64,000 bases of DNA from Trichostrongylus colubriformis (lineage: Eukaryota > Nematoda > Chromadorea > Rhabditida > Trichostrongylidae): the NCBI GenBank assembly GCA_963978905.1, contig OZ022259.1, positions 15,722,068 to 15,786,067 on the forward strand, in the 5' to 3' direction. Positions 34,330 through 64,000 of the stretch are shown here, piece after piece (position 1 is the first letter of the stretch; each line of letters opens with the position of its first letter). The position numbers and the translations under genes were made by a program. The notes under the pieces are model-generated. The model made no database searches, was not told where the DNA came from, and saw only the letters and a program-made list of their open reading frames with translations.

Positions 34330-34745
34330 GACCAAAGCGGTGGTGTACCAATAGTGATAACAGCTGATAAGAGCTGATGAGGAGTCTCGAAAGACGGATG
34401 TCGTTAAATCCGTTTCCCCACTCAGATTGATCCTAGAGGGCCGACACTCATAGGTTTATTGGGAGGTGGGACAGGCACATCAATGGTGGGTGATCCAAAT
34501 TGATAACGGCTGTTAAGGGCTGATAAGGAGCCTCGAAAGGCGAATATCGCCAAATTCTTTCGCCTTTCGGGTCGGTCCTAGACTGCCGACACTCATAGAT
34601 GTTTTGAGGCGTGGGACGAGGACATTGATGGTGAGTGATCCAGCTTGACAACTGCTGATAAGATTCGATAATGAACGTGAAAAGGCTAGAGTCGTCGAAT
34701 CCGTTTGGCTTTTCGTATTGGTCCTGGAGCGCTCATACTCACAGG
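34330..34745. repeat. Diverged tandem units of about 145 bp, block 2
   Basis: GATAACAGCTGATAAGAGCT, GATAACGGCTGTTAAGGGCT and GACAACTGCTGATAAGATTC begin successive units near 34355, 34502 and 34647, a spacing of 145-147 bases. Each unit also carries CCGACACTCATAG-like and GTGGGACAGG-like sub-motifs at fixed offset. The minus-strand frames here are artefacts of the repeat. Confidence 0.65.
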
Positions 34746-34829
34746 TCTTTTGCGGTCTTACAATTCTGAATTCGGTCAATCAATTACATGTCCCATTCAC
34801 TTACTGTCAAATGGCCGGTGTATCCCAAT

Positions 34830-37170
34830 TTTTCAGATAGCACTGTCTGGTAATTGGCGCTTTCAACGCCATTCACACACGTGGTCAAGGGTTGGTAACG
34901 AGAAGATGTATGACGTTCCAGGTGGACCGGTAAGTAATTTGCTAATAGATATCTTTTAGAGGTGTTAGTGAGTGAAGAGCTTTCTCTTAAATTTCGAAGA
35001 AAATGTGTAAAAAAACAGTTGCCAATGCCAGTGCAGCTATTTCTTTTCTACTTTTTTTTTGAGATGAACATAGTCCGATTTGTTCTTACAGTATACCCGA
35101 AACCGAACTGAGATCCGTACCGCGACCACGATAATTGGAACCTCATGACGATCGACTTGATTGCAATGAAAATGCGTAAGTGATCTAGGACAATTTACTT
35201 GTCGATCAATTCTGCAACTACAAGTGAACTCCGCCCAAAATTGGCTGGCATAGTAAGCGCATTATTCACCAACAGGGAAACGTAGGCACGAGGATGGAAT
35301 TCCTGCAATATTCTGCATGTAAGAGGGAGCTGAATCTTCAGATTATCGAATGGTATTACTGGCTCTTGAATTTCCTTAGCTCAGAAAAAATTGAAGACAC
35401 CGAGAGAGGGCATTTTCGGTCTACGGTAAGACCTACCGTAATACGATGCTCGGGAAATGCGAGTTTAAACCATAACGTCGCGCTTTTGAACCCGGATTTC
35501 GCTACCGATTGTCGCTTGAATGCTCCTTTCAAAATGATCACTTCTTCCCATCTTCCCCTTTCTCCCGACCCATCTCGCTTACTTACTGATATCTGGTATG
35601 CGAATAGGAATTCAAAACATGGCTTGAATAATGACTGCTCTTCGCATATTTTTGTACAGCCAAAAGAAATACTATAGTTTTTTTTTCTTTTGCGCCAAAC
35701 TCCAACACATGGCATATCCTGATGAGATTGATTATCAATGATCGTTGGCCCTTTTGAATACTGTGAACGCACCGTACCTTTGAGTTAGTTCATTGAACCT
35801 AACGATGGCAATTAAATGCTAAGCCCTACCATTATCCCGTAACGGTTGACGAGCGTCAAAAGAGAACGGAAGTAGTAGTAGTAGTAGTAGTAGCGGAAGA
35901 ACAAGATTCGCTTTAAAAGTTTTACCTCGATTTATGAGGCGTTTTGACATTGAGGTTGTTTTTTGTGTAAACAGGTACCAATTGCACAACACTTGGCTTG
36001 CAACCTACCGGTTAGATCAAAAAGGCACACCTCGCGATGAGTAGGCTGTCCCACTTACTAAATATTATTTTTACATGGTAATATATTAGGGTGAGTGAAA
36101 GTGGTGTAGTGACATATCGCGTTCTCCTATTCACATGGTGCGGAGGTCAAATTCCTCAAAAATGCTCGCCCAAACTAACCACACCTTTCATCCTTCAAGG
36201 GTTGCTGAATTAGTACCACACTCACCTGAAGAATAAAATCCAGCAAAAGGGTGATGAGGCCACCCAAAGCGAAGCGATACAATGAGCCTCGCCCTTCGTT
36301 GGGCCTTCGTTAGTTACATATTACAGAAGCGCTGGCAACCACGCAGCATAAGAAATTTGCAGTCGACTGTGATAAGAAAAAACGGTGTAAAGTCTAGTTA
36401 CGATGGCTGTAATAATTTTTTCGCCTGCACATCCTCTCATAGTCCAGCTTTTTTATGGCGAAATACCCCTCACACGATCATCGTGGATTATCCCTTTTGA
36501 ATTGAAAGTGGAACTGTCGCATTTGACAGAGATCGTGGAAGAAATTTCCTGTGCCACAGTGACGCTCACAGGCTTTGCTGTCAGGCCGGGCTCAAACTCT
36601 GCGGTGCCGGCGGTAGGGCGTGGTTGCGTGTCTGTGCGTCTCCACCTATGCCAACCTGCCTCGTTGCTTGTGTCGTCTCTGCATCTCCGACGTGCTACAC
36701 TGCCTCTCTGCCTGTAAATCCAGCCACACCCTGCCGGCGCTGAGTATGAACGTGATCTCATCGCCTCGACAGAAATAACATGGCTAGTGTGATCTTGAAA
36801 GCACTGGGTGTGGGTGGCACGAAAAGAGGGTTGAAAGAGCTGCGGGAATCCACTGCTTCTGGAGGATTACGCTTTTGTGTGATTCTTTCAGGTCAAGAAA
36901 TTGCCCAAAGCAGTTCATATACTACCACTTCATTCAAATGCATTCAGTGTACATCTTTTGAAAATAACTTTATAAATTGATAAATCTTCATTAAATACTC
37001 TTCGGTACATAAACAACATGTGTCGCAACATATGGCGCAGTGAAGAACGGGAAGTAACGGTGAGCGAGATCATCGTCATCGTTAAGAGAATACATTACAC
37101 ATATGAAATCCACATAAAATGTCACAACTGATTGCTGAGTTCTGTCGGGGGATAAAAGAAAGCATGATTG
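34830..37170. other. Intergenic, no firm gene
   Basis: A possible plus-strand exon (34853-34930, CAG before and GTAAGT after) could join a second after a TTCTTACAG at 35090, but the joined frame ends quickly and has no known domain. Overlapping long frames at 35294-35772 on both strands look like chance or an unidentified repeat. A (TAG)n run lies at 35872-35893. A degenerate family E palindrome relative lies at 36580-36760. Confidence 0.3.
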
Positions 37171-37179
37171 GCACACGGA

Positions 37180-37185
37180 TTTATT
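37180..37185 (-). terminator. Poly(A) signal of the RIM-binding protein gene
   Basis: TTTATT on the plus strand (AATAAA on the minus strand) lies about 55 bases beyond the TGA stop at 37239-37241. It is the nearest canonical hexamer. Confidence 0.5.
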
Positions 37186-37238
37186 TCTTCTGAAACAAGA
37201 CCGCATCAGAGGCAGTCATGCTTGTGAAGAGGAGATCT

Positions 37239-56865
<19,627 letters not shown>

Positions 56866-56869
56866 TCAA

Positions 56870-57855
56870 GCCATGCACTCCTCGTCGCAATCGATTTCGT
56901 CTGCCACCCACCCACCCCCCTGCCAGCCCTCTACATTTTCCATTTCTAATAAAAAATCAATATCATCCACGTACTACTTATACTATGGGCTTCAAAATTG
57001 CAGCTGCAAGGAAATGTACTCTAGGGACAGGAAAAGCCAACTTTAGCACAGGAAATATCGCTTTTATGGGAAACTGGATGCTGTTCAAAGGTGAAGAAAG
57101 CGGGGTTTGGACCCTTGCATTCGGAAAATGCGGTTCGATGACTGGATTTTATCATCAATTGGTGGAAGTTATTACAGGAAAATATTTTTTTATTGCGAAT
57201 TATTCAAAGGCAAGAAAAACTGAAACCAATGGAGTGGGTTGCCCCTCCGCTGTGATCGGCGTCCGACACTTTTTTTCTAGGCTTTCAACGAAGACCTTTT
57301 AGAGAAGGCCCCTAACCCTCAAGCAAAACGTGAGTAAAAATTAGTGTTAATTTTTAAAAATGGTGGATGTAGAATGGTATCGAGTGAAGGAGGACAGCGC
57401 GTTTACGAGAGCCCCTCCCCCACTGAAAAGCTCTATAAAATGGTATGGAATGCTATGAAGAGAAGGCAGAAAATGAATCGCAGTCACGAAGAATTTCGCA
57501 AAACTCAGAAGGTTCGATTTCTATTCTCTGGGGAGTTGAAATGGGCAATGAGCATTCAGCAGAAGATGGATTTCCTGAAGCGATGAATGGGCAATCTATG
57601 AATTAGGCGGGATTTGCTGGGATACGGTGCCTATTATAAGTGGTTTGCTTGCAGTTTCTGCATTCCAGTCCTCATAAGCACACAGATATTCGTAAAAAAA
57701 ACATAAAATGATCCTAATACAATTTTCGGCCGACCAGTAGTGCTGAAACCCTGCCACCGAGTGTTACTACTGAAGGCTAAGTGAATTAAGTGAACGCTTG
57801 AAAAAATTAGATAAAAGAGGATAAGGTGGTGAAATTTCATCCTTTCCCATTCAGT
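56870..57855. other. Region upstream of the first rimb-1 exon found
   Basis: N-terminal rimb-1 exons or the promoter could lie here or beyond. No coiled-coil or other convincing minus-strand exon was seen. A 200-codon plus-strand frame starting at 56700 overlaps the SH3-I exon antisense and is considered an artefact of GC-rich coding sequence. Confidence 0.3.
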
Positions 57856-57859
57856 ATTG

Positions 57860-58160
57860 TAGTGGCAGCTGAATGCGATCAGACTATAGAGCGACTTGTG
57901 GGTGCCAGCTGATATAGAAGTAACAGTAGCCTTTGATTTTACTCTTAAATATTTTACTATATTTTGAGTACTTTGTTAGTTTTTTTTTGCTTTAAATTTT
58001 CCAAACGAGTCTAGTACCATTTGCCGACCACGGAGTGATGTAGGCTTGGTTTACCTGGGAGAGCGCTAATGCGAGATTTGATCCCCGCACCATGAGAATG
58101 GGAAGGGAGGGGGGGGGGGCGGGAGGGGTGAGGGGGGGGGGCGTCGCCTGTAATACTAAA
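57860..58160 (-). mobile_element. tRNA-derived SINE, copy 3
   Basis: Plus-strand segments GGTGCCAGCTGATATAGAAG, ACCATTTGCCGACCACGGAG and TTTGATCCCCGCACCATGAG match the copy near 1.5-1.75 kb in the same order. The tRNA-like head is broken by long G runs between 58108 and 58141. The 5' head is therefore degenerate. Confidence 0.5.
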
Positions 58161-58539
58161 CCTTCGAAAAAAAACTAAATAAAATGACGAAGTAAAAATG
58201 AAGGAACTCTGTGATCATTTGTAATCGGTTCAAGAATATGAGCCATGCATTCAAGTTAAAACAAGAAATTCACTCCATGGATGCTTCTCCTCCTATCATG
58301 GATGTTGCTTCTGAGATCATTTTCCCATCAGGATTTGGCATTCTCGCCTTCTGCGTCATTACTTGCAAAATAGAAACAATGTGAGAATTACAAAGTTTTA
58401 TTTCGAGAGACGCAAAAATGCTTTCACAAAATTTGTCCCATCGGCGCCTAGCTCCTTTAAGAAGCCTGAAATGATATAAACTAGATCTGTACTATCTAAT
58501 AGCATGTAACATCTTAAAAGAGCTGGGCGCCTAAAGCTT

Positions 58540-59140
58540 GCCTATAAGGTTGTTGGGATGTTTTAGCTTCAACCAAGAAGTCAATACTTTCTTTCCAACT
58601 GAGGTTTCGGTGTCGTCGCCTTCTTCAGAGTCTTTCAGACTGTCGACCCAGAGGACCACCTGCAGTGGCACAATAACTTTATTTTCGACTGACACCGAAA
58701 CGACAGTCAGAAATTTTCGAAATGATCCTTTTCGAATGATTTCACCTATAAGTTATATCGTAGGTGGTGTCCTCAATGTATTGCTTCATTGAAGGTACCT
58801 ACCGTTTTCTAGGCCAATATCCTTTCCTTCTCGAGTCCCGAGGCTTGGCACCTAGCGTTTATCTGACGTGCTTGTTCCACGAGGGCGGTCAGTATACTCG
58901 TCCGGAGTTCAGGCATGTTCCTATGACCCCTACAGTGGCGAAAGGGTGCCATTGCCGACTGGTGCAGGTTACTGACTTGGGTGCCACTCGCGGTTACTCC
59001 TGGTTCGAGAGGATAAGATAAATATACTTTTTTGTGCCTCGAATAATTCATTCGTTGTCTGGTTACCCTTCGACCTCTCTGGTAAGTTGATAATGCCCTT
59101 TCATCCTTGGTTCGAACACTTTTGTCTATGCACGCATCAA

Positions 59141-59171
<31 letters not shown>

Positions 59172-59175
59172 ACGA
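58540..59175 (-). mobile_element. Penelope-like or LINE relic with hammerhead-like motif and AAAT tail
   Basis: The minus strand at 58628-58605 reads CTGAAGAAGGCGACGACACC followed by GAAACC, similar in layout to the motif at 53221. A minus-strand frame at 58809-59051 has no recognised domain. At 59137-59175 a run of about nine AAAT units occurs, typical of a microsatellite or a retroelement tail. Which pieces belong to one element is unclear. Confidence 0.3.
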
Positions 59176-59179
59176 ACTT

Positions 59180-61145
59180 ATTAACAATTTTGGTTGAAGC
59201 TAAAATATCCGAACAACCATAATTGAAAGATCATGCCAAGATTCATCGAAAGTTACAAGTGGACTTGCCTATAAGGCCCAAAATCCTTTTGCAACCACTT
59301 TTCGCAAGCGGTTTTGTGAAAACTCAATGAGTTTCTCAGAATAAATTTTGCAAGTCTCCCTTTGTTTCATACATATTTTTAATCCGAAGGAATAAAGCTG
59401 TTGTCCTAAAGCGCCAATCAAATTTTTCGTTGCACCACTATTGGTGTTTCTGGCTACACCCGCATTTTCACTTCTAATGGAATTAGAGAACAAGTAACGT
59501 TAATGCGTTCTAGAGGATGCGCCACGCAGATGTTTTTTGCCAAATTACGTAAGTAATGAGTTCAGGTAGATGGAGATTATTTATGAACCAGAAACAACAA
59601 GCGAGTATTAGACAGCAGAGGAACTAACGTTTAGGATAGCATGCACCTGATCTAATTTCTAAATATTTTTCTATTGATAGCACAGTCTCGATAGTGGATT
59701 TGTATGCGGTGGATTAGGTAGACATGCATAATCTCCTCCATGAAGATTTGGCCGTAAGCTTTCACTACTCACGTGTCTGGCAGAAGCCTAAAAGCTGCAC
59801 TTCGGAGTTAATGCAGTAGACACATGAGTGCAGATGTCCTGAAGAAGAGCTCTATGAGCCGTCCAAAAGTGCCGCCTAACACTGGCAAGCTATAAGCACT
59901 TGGCTTGTGCGCAGGAGTCTGAACAGTATTTGTTATCTAAATGTTTATCAAACAGTGTAATACTTTAAATGTTATATTCCAAATGAATCGAATAAATTTA
60001 CAAAAAAAACTTAGCAAAAGTAAGCTTTCTGTACCTACCGCCCCTTTAACAAACCTGAAATGATACAAATTCATATTAAATAACTGTGTTCGGAAGACGC
60101 TTAGCTATATTTTTACCTTTATTGACTTGTTGCTGCGGGATCATTACCCGGAGGTCCATGTAATGAAGTGAGTAGCATTTATTATGTAAAATGGAACATT
60201 AATTTGCATTTTTGCAACAAGTTTTTTTGATTTTGTAGTTTTTAAAGTCAGAGTTTTGAGATTTCGAGGATTTCAAGTTACCCAACAACAACAATTATCG
60301 GACAGTAAGTATGACAAATGTATAAATCAACCCTATTTTTTATTAAAATAATCTGCCAATAAAGGATAGATGACAGTCTCGAGGCAACCACTGGATCTGA
60401 GCGCTAACCTACAAGATTCGGGTAGGGTTGACCGAACACCACAATGGGACATCCATAGTTCTACGCAGACGACGAAAATCGTGATCAGCTATTTAGGCCC
60501 AAATGTCTAGAAGGTCGATAACAGTCACATCTGATTGCATGAGCCGATATCCATTCAAGTGCCTTCACAATTCTAAACAAAGGTGAGGAGCGCAGCGCAT
60601 TCTGTAAATTTGCTACATTCACGCTAATCGCTCGATTTTTGTACCAGTTGGGCTATTTTACAGTACTCAGAAAATAACACGATAGAAATGGGGAGGGTCG
60701 ATATTGACTAACCAATATCGAAGAAATCCATATCGCGCAGTTCCACATAGTGATAATCGGTACTAAGCGGGTGGCCCAAGTGGCATTTCTGCAAACATCG
60801 ACGTAGTTTCGCAGTCGGACATCCCTATGGAAGTGATATCGGAGTAAAGAGTTGAAGAGGAGCTGATCATAATGTGCTTAACACTTTGGCGACATCGCCT
60901 CTCAATGCTGGGACGCACGTTTCTTGCCGCGAGGGACAACGCATCCCAGTGGTGGGATGCAGCACAGAAAACTCCTTTCATCAAATGATTTGGAATGCAC
61001 AATTAATCAGTTTTGATCAACATGCAGAAGGGCGTTTAGGGTGAACATGGTCCGCTTACATCTCTTCAATAAGTTTTTTCATGCTTTGGGTACATAAGGA
61101 GTGGTCTTTTCAGGAGAGTGTTTTTTAAGAAAGAATAGTCCGACT
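59180..61145. other. Intergenic, no recognisable gene
   Basis: Frames are short and lack domains. GCCTATAAGG is shared between 58536 and 59268 and GAAATGATA between 58466 and 60057, suggesting diverged repeats. The segment 60895-60965 (GCTGGGACGCACGTTTC) resembles 62350-62380 (GCTGGGACGCAAGTCTTG). Confidence 0.35.
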
Positions 61146-61149
61146 ATAC

Positions 61150-61935
61150 TTACTTATACTTGGATGCTCCTATCGGCTTGTCGGCGCGGAGCCCATCTTC
61201 CGCCACAGATCGCGGTCTCTCGCTGCAGTTGGCCACGGTTTGGAGTCGCGTCTGAAACGGTAGAACAGTCTTGTGGTTTGTCGAATAGAATCTGCCCAGC
61301 GTATCGGAGGTCTGCCCATCGGCCTCTTGACATCTCGCGGTCTCCAGTCGATGACTGCTCGCGTCCATCGTTCGTCGGTCCTCCGTTGAATATGTCCGGC
61401 CCATTTGTGCTTGCTTCGGGCCATGTACTCGAGCGGGTCTGCCAGTCCTGATCTCTTGCGCATGTCCTCGCTGCTCAGTCCTTCATATGACTATCACACG
61501 AGAGCGGCCGAATTGGAGGGAGATGAGGGCCAGTCTGTGCGAAATAAATCTCACTTCATGTACTGCGGGTGCAACGTGCACCGCTACCGCAAGGCCCACT
61601 CCTCCTACGCCGCTCCGTTCGTCCCGTGCTCCCATGAACACTTCCGTGCCGTCGATCCTCCTCGTTCGCTTCTCGCTCCTCCTTTTCGTTTCCTGCACGC
61701 AGAGTATGTCCCACTTAACACGGTTGAGCTGATCAAATAGCTGTTCCTCCTTCCATGCTTTTGATAGTCCTTGGCAATTCAGTGTACATATTATGACGGT
61801 CCTGGGTCCTCGTCTTTGAGTCGGCCTTGCAACCGGAGATTTCTCACGCCCTGCCCTACTCGCTGATTCCCTCGCCGACGTAAGGGAGCGATTGGGCGCC
61901 GGGTACTCGGGCGCATTATGATTGCGACTGTTCAT
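61150..61935 (-). mobile_element. RTE-type non-LTR retrotransposon, internally deleted
   Basis: Minus-strand 61935-61483 encodes the start of an apurinic-type endonuclease domain: VIICTLNCQGLSKAWKEEQL, KWDILCVQETKRR and a GVGGVGLAV segment. Minus-strand 61463-61170 encodes the family's extreme C-terminus: KHKWAGHIQRRTDERWTRAV, IDWRPRDVKRPMGRPPIRWA. The rest of the endonuclease and the entire reverse transcriptase are absent; the two parts are joined within about 20 bases near 61470. The copy is dead as an autonomous element, but both ends survive, which is the layout of a non-autonomous derivative. Confidence 0.8.
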
Positions 61936-62639
61936 GGTTCTTGAAGGGCTTTGGCTAGATTGCGTCCGGTGGGTCGCCTGCCCTGCCGGAAAGTTAGTCG
62001 CGTTCCCGTGTTTGGTTCAGCAGTCCGAAGACTGCCTATCCAGCGGCACCACGTGGAGGTCCGGGATTCGCCGCCAGTCTGACATAGAATATACAAAACT
62101 TCTAGTAACACACATAAGAAGCAAATCAATTTTTAGTCAAGATACTTATACTCGCGAGACGCCGACTCTCTTCACATGTCCATCACATGGTGAGACACTT
62201 TTCATCCCTACCATGCAGTAATCTCCTACTCAAGTCCTTGAGCGATATCTAAAATTTCGCGACACTCAATATTTTGCAATAGTGCTCAAGATAGGCGCGA
62301 AATTCAGCAGTTTGGAAAGGTGGTATCGAAACTGCTCTCTGGAACAGTGCGCCTCAGTGCTGGGACGCAAGTCTTGGCGCGTGACGTCCCACGTGGCAGA
62401 CCCGTGAAAAAATGAAAAAAAATGCGCGGTCGCCAATGTGTTGAGCTGTTGGGTGTCGATAATTTGGTCGTTTACTACTGCATATCGCACCGCTGAAAAA
62501 GGCCACAACTTTTCGGCGGTTCAGATGGTTCAGGGTCGATAGCTCTTGTTACAATGATATCGATGATCAATGTAGATCGATAAGAATGATATTGCAATAT
62601 AGATGGTTCCCTGAGTTCATTGTTCAACTGTTGAATTTT

Positions 62640-63249
62640 GTTTAAGTAGTTCGATTTTCTATTATCTTTATTGATGACGTGTCGGGCATAAGCCCTCCTT
62701 CAGATAAGCTGAAAACTACTACTAACATTATCACAACATGAGTGCAAGGATACTTAACAATGAAAACTACCAACCAAGTCCTATAGCGCGATAATATGCC
62801 GCTACTGTCAGAACGGGAGGCGCGGGGGCGACAGGTCTTGAAGATGTCGACCAGAAATGACGGAGAGGACAGCTTATGCTTTATATAGGCAGGGATAGTG
62901 ACAGAAACTCTTTTTGTCATGTAGGTCACTATTCCTCAGGCATCACATTGTTTACATTGCTATCAACCTCACTGCCATCTTCATTCCCTCCCTTCTGTTG
63001 ATCAGTGGTTTGAATTGCTTGACTTCCATTGCTTCCCTTATTTTCCTTTCGACCTGGTCTATTAGGTTCCTCTGAATAATGGAGACCCATAGCTATGATG
63101 GTACTTCTTGGGCGTGTTTGAATTCTCTTTTTTGAGAATGGATTCCCTCGATAACTTCGAGGGCTATGCAGAGCTCTTACATGTATTAGGTTGTAAGGAA
63201 AGTTCCGGCCGCTTTCGCGCCTTCCCGAAAAGATTCCAAATTTTGGCAC
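62640..63249 (-). mobile_element. Candidate Penelope-like element 3' part
   Basis: Minus-strand 63249-62929 is open for 106 codons (FPYNLIHVRALHSPRSYRGN, FSKKRIQTRPRST, then a polar tail) and ends in TAG. Downstream at 62703-62670 lies CTGAAGGAGGGCTTATGCCC followed by GACACG, a degraded version of the hammerhead-like motif at 53221. No GIY-YIG or reverse transcriptase motif is visible. The Penelope assignment rests on the motif alone and is tentative. Confidence 0.25.
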
Positions 63250-63282
63250 GCAATGGTTTAATCATTTGATTTATTGTGCTCA

Positions 63283-64000
63283 TTAGGTAAGTTGAAACTT
63301 ACTTTTTCTATCGAGATATCCTCCCTAAATTCCATAGTTTCCGAATTTTTTTAGAATTTTTCTTCCAGCATGGATAGGACTGCCTTTCTTACGATTTTGC
63401 TTCATGTATTCAAAGTTAAGTCGAACGATAGCGGAAGCAGCAACAAAGTTGAACACAGCATGGGGAAAGGGAACGGCATCGGTGAGAACGGTTCGTCGCT
63501 GGTTCCATAGAAATGGGGAGGACTCGCTAGAAGACGGAAAAAGAGCAGGTCGACCGCGTTGATGACGATGTTTTAATAGCAGAGATTGAAAGCGACCCTC
63601 GTAAATCTTTGAGGGAGATTGCCAAGAATATCGGCTTTCCCCATACAGTTGTTGCGGATCACCTCAAGCAGCTCGGGATGGTAAAAAAATGATAAATGGG
63701 TGCAGCACGATCTGTCGGAACAGCAGCAACTCAGGCGCCTGGAGGTTGCAATTTCGCTTCTTAGATGGCATGTTAGGGATCGTTTCTTCATGGATTCCCT
63801 ATGATAACAGGAAATGTTCAGTGTGTGTCTGTAAAGGAGCCTCCAAAAACCTTTCCCAAACCCGATTCCGACGCCAAGAAGGTGACGATCTCAGTATGGT
63901 GGTCTTACAAGGACTTAATCCACTATTCTCTCCTTCCGCCAGGCCAAAGCATTACTGCCCAGTACTATTGTGAGCAGCTTCACGAGATGCACATGAAGCT
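63283..64000 (+). pseudogene. Mariner transposase, decayed and cut by window end
   Basis: A mariner-type end TTAGGTAAGTTGAAACTTAC lies at 63284, and an ATG at 63370 starts an MDRTAFLTILL frame. Across several frames the plus strand encodes a mariner transposase: RTIAEAATKLNTAWGKGTAS, VRTVRRWFHRNGEDSLED, SLREIAKNIGFPHTVVADHL, WIPYDNRK, then TISVWWSYKGLIHYSLLPPG and YYCEQLHEMH. At least three frameshifts or stops interrupt it (near 63420, 63560 and 63690), and a segment containing the first catalytic Asp is missing around 63780. The second half lies beyond the window. It is a cut-and-paste relic flanked by TA. Confidence 0.85.

Noticed and set aside
840..34745. Regular repeats as a CRISPR array
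   Set aside because: Repeat units are 130-240 bases and foldback in nature, with no short repeat-spacer pattern, and the genome is eukaryotic.
35294..35772. Overlapping 127- and 138-codon frames on both strands
   Set aside because: No recognised domain or splice signals on either strand; mutual overlap suggests a compositional effect or repeat.

Overview
The window reads as nuclear DNA of a rhabditid (clade V) nematode, most likely a strongylid parasite such as a hookworm; the genus is inference. Support comes from short exons split by GT-AG introns (one GC-AG), compact 3' ends, and very dense foldback elements, MITE-like elements, mariner and RTE-type relics. There are no operons, Shine-Dalgarno sites or long uninterrupted genes, so most long open frames are chance frames or repeats.

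Four protein-coding loci can be supported. (1) About 10.3-11.3 kb, plus strand: last three recognisable exons of a PAN/Apple-domain protein. (2) About 22.9-25.1 kb, minus strand: four phase-compatible exons of a CWF19L2-like spliceosome/debranching-associated protein, with upstream exons and the downstream CwfJ part not found. (3) 30.3-31.5 kb, plus strand: a complete five-exon gene for a small secreted helical protein with TATA box and poly(A) signal. (4) 37.2-56.9 kb, minus strand: fifteen phase-compatible exons of a RIM-binding protein (rimb-1 orthologue), the presynaptic active-zone scaffold linking RIM and voltage-gated calcium channels. Its order is SH3, three FN3, Pro/Ala/Met linker, SH3, Arg/Glu-rich linker, SH3, basic tail. 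Its introns hold a long CAGT/CTGT microsatellite, a palindrome with two tRNA-like sequences, a SINE copy and a GC-rich foldback element.

The rest is mostly repeats. 0-10 kb: a tRNA-derived SINE and several foldback elements. 12.3-13.5 kb: a 1.2 kb TIR element with TA flanks. 15.2-16 and 32.1-32.9 kb: two copies of a 0.74 kb TIR element. 16.7-17.7 kb: a 1 kb inverted-repeat element carrying a nested foldback. 18.9 and 27.6 kb: two near-perfect palindromes with the same termini. 25.9-26.4 kb: a tandem pair of hairpins. 33-34.8 kb: diverged tandem units of about 145 bp. 57-64 kb: SINE and Penelope-like fragments, an internally deleted RTE-type LINE, and a decayed mariner transposase running off the window end.

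No novel defence-type or operon-like system is visible. The most interesting content is the rimb-1 gene structure and the set of structured, apparently related, repeat families, several of which sit beside or inside genes.
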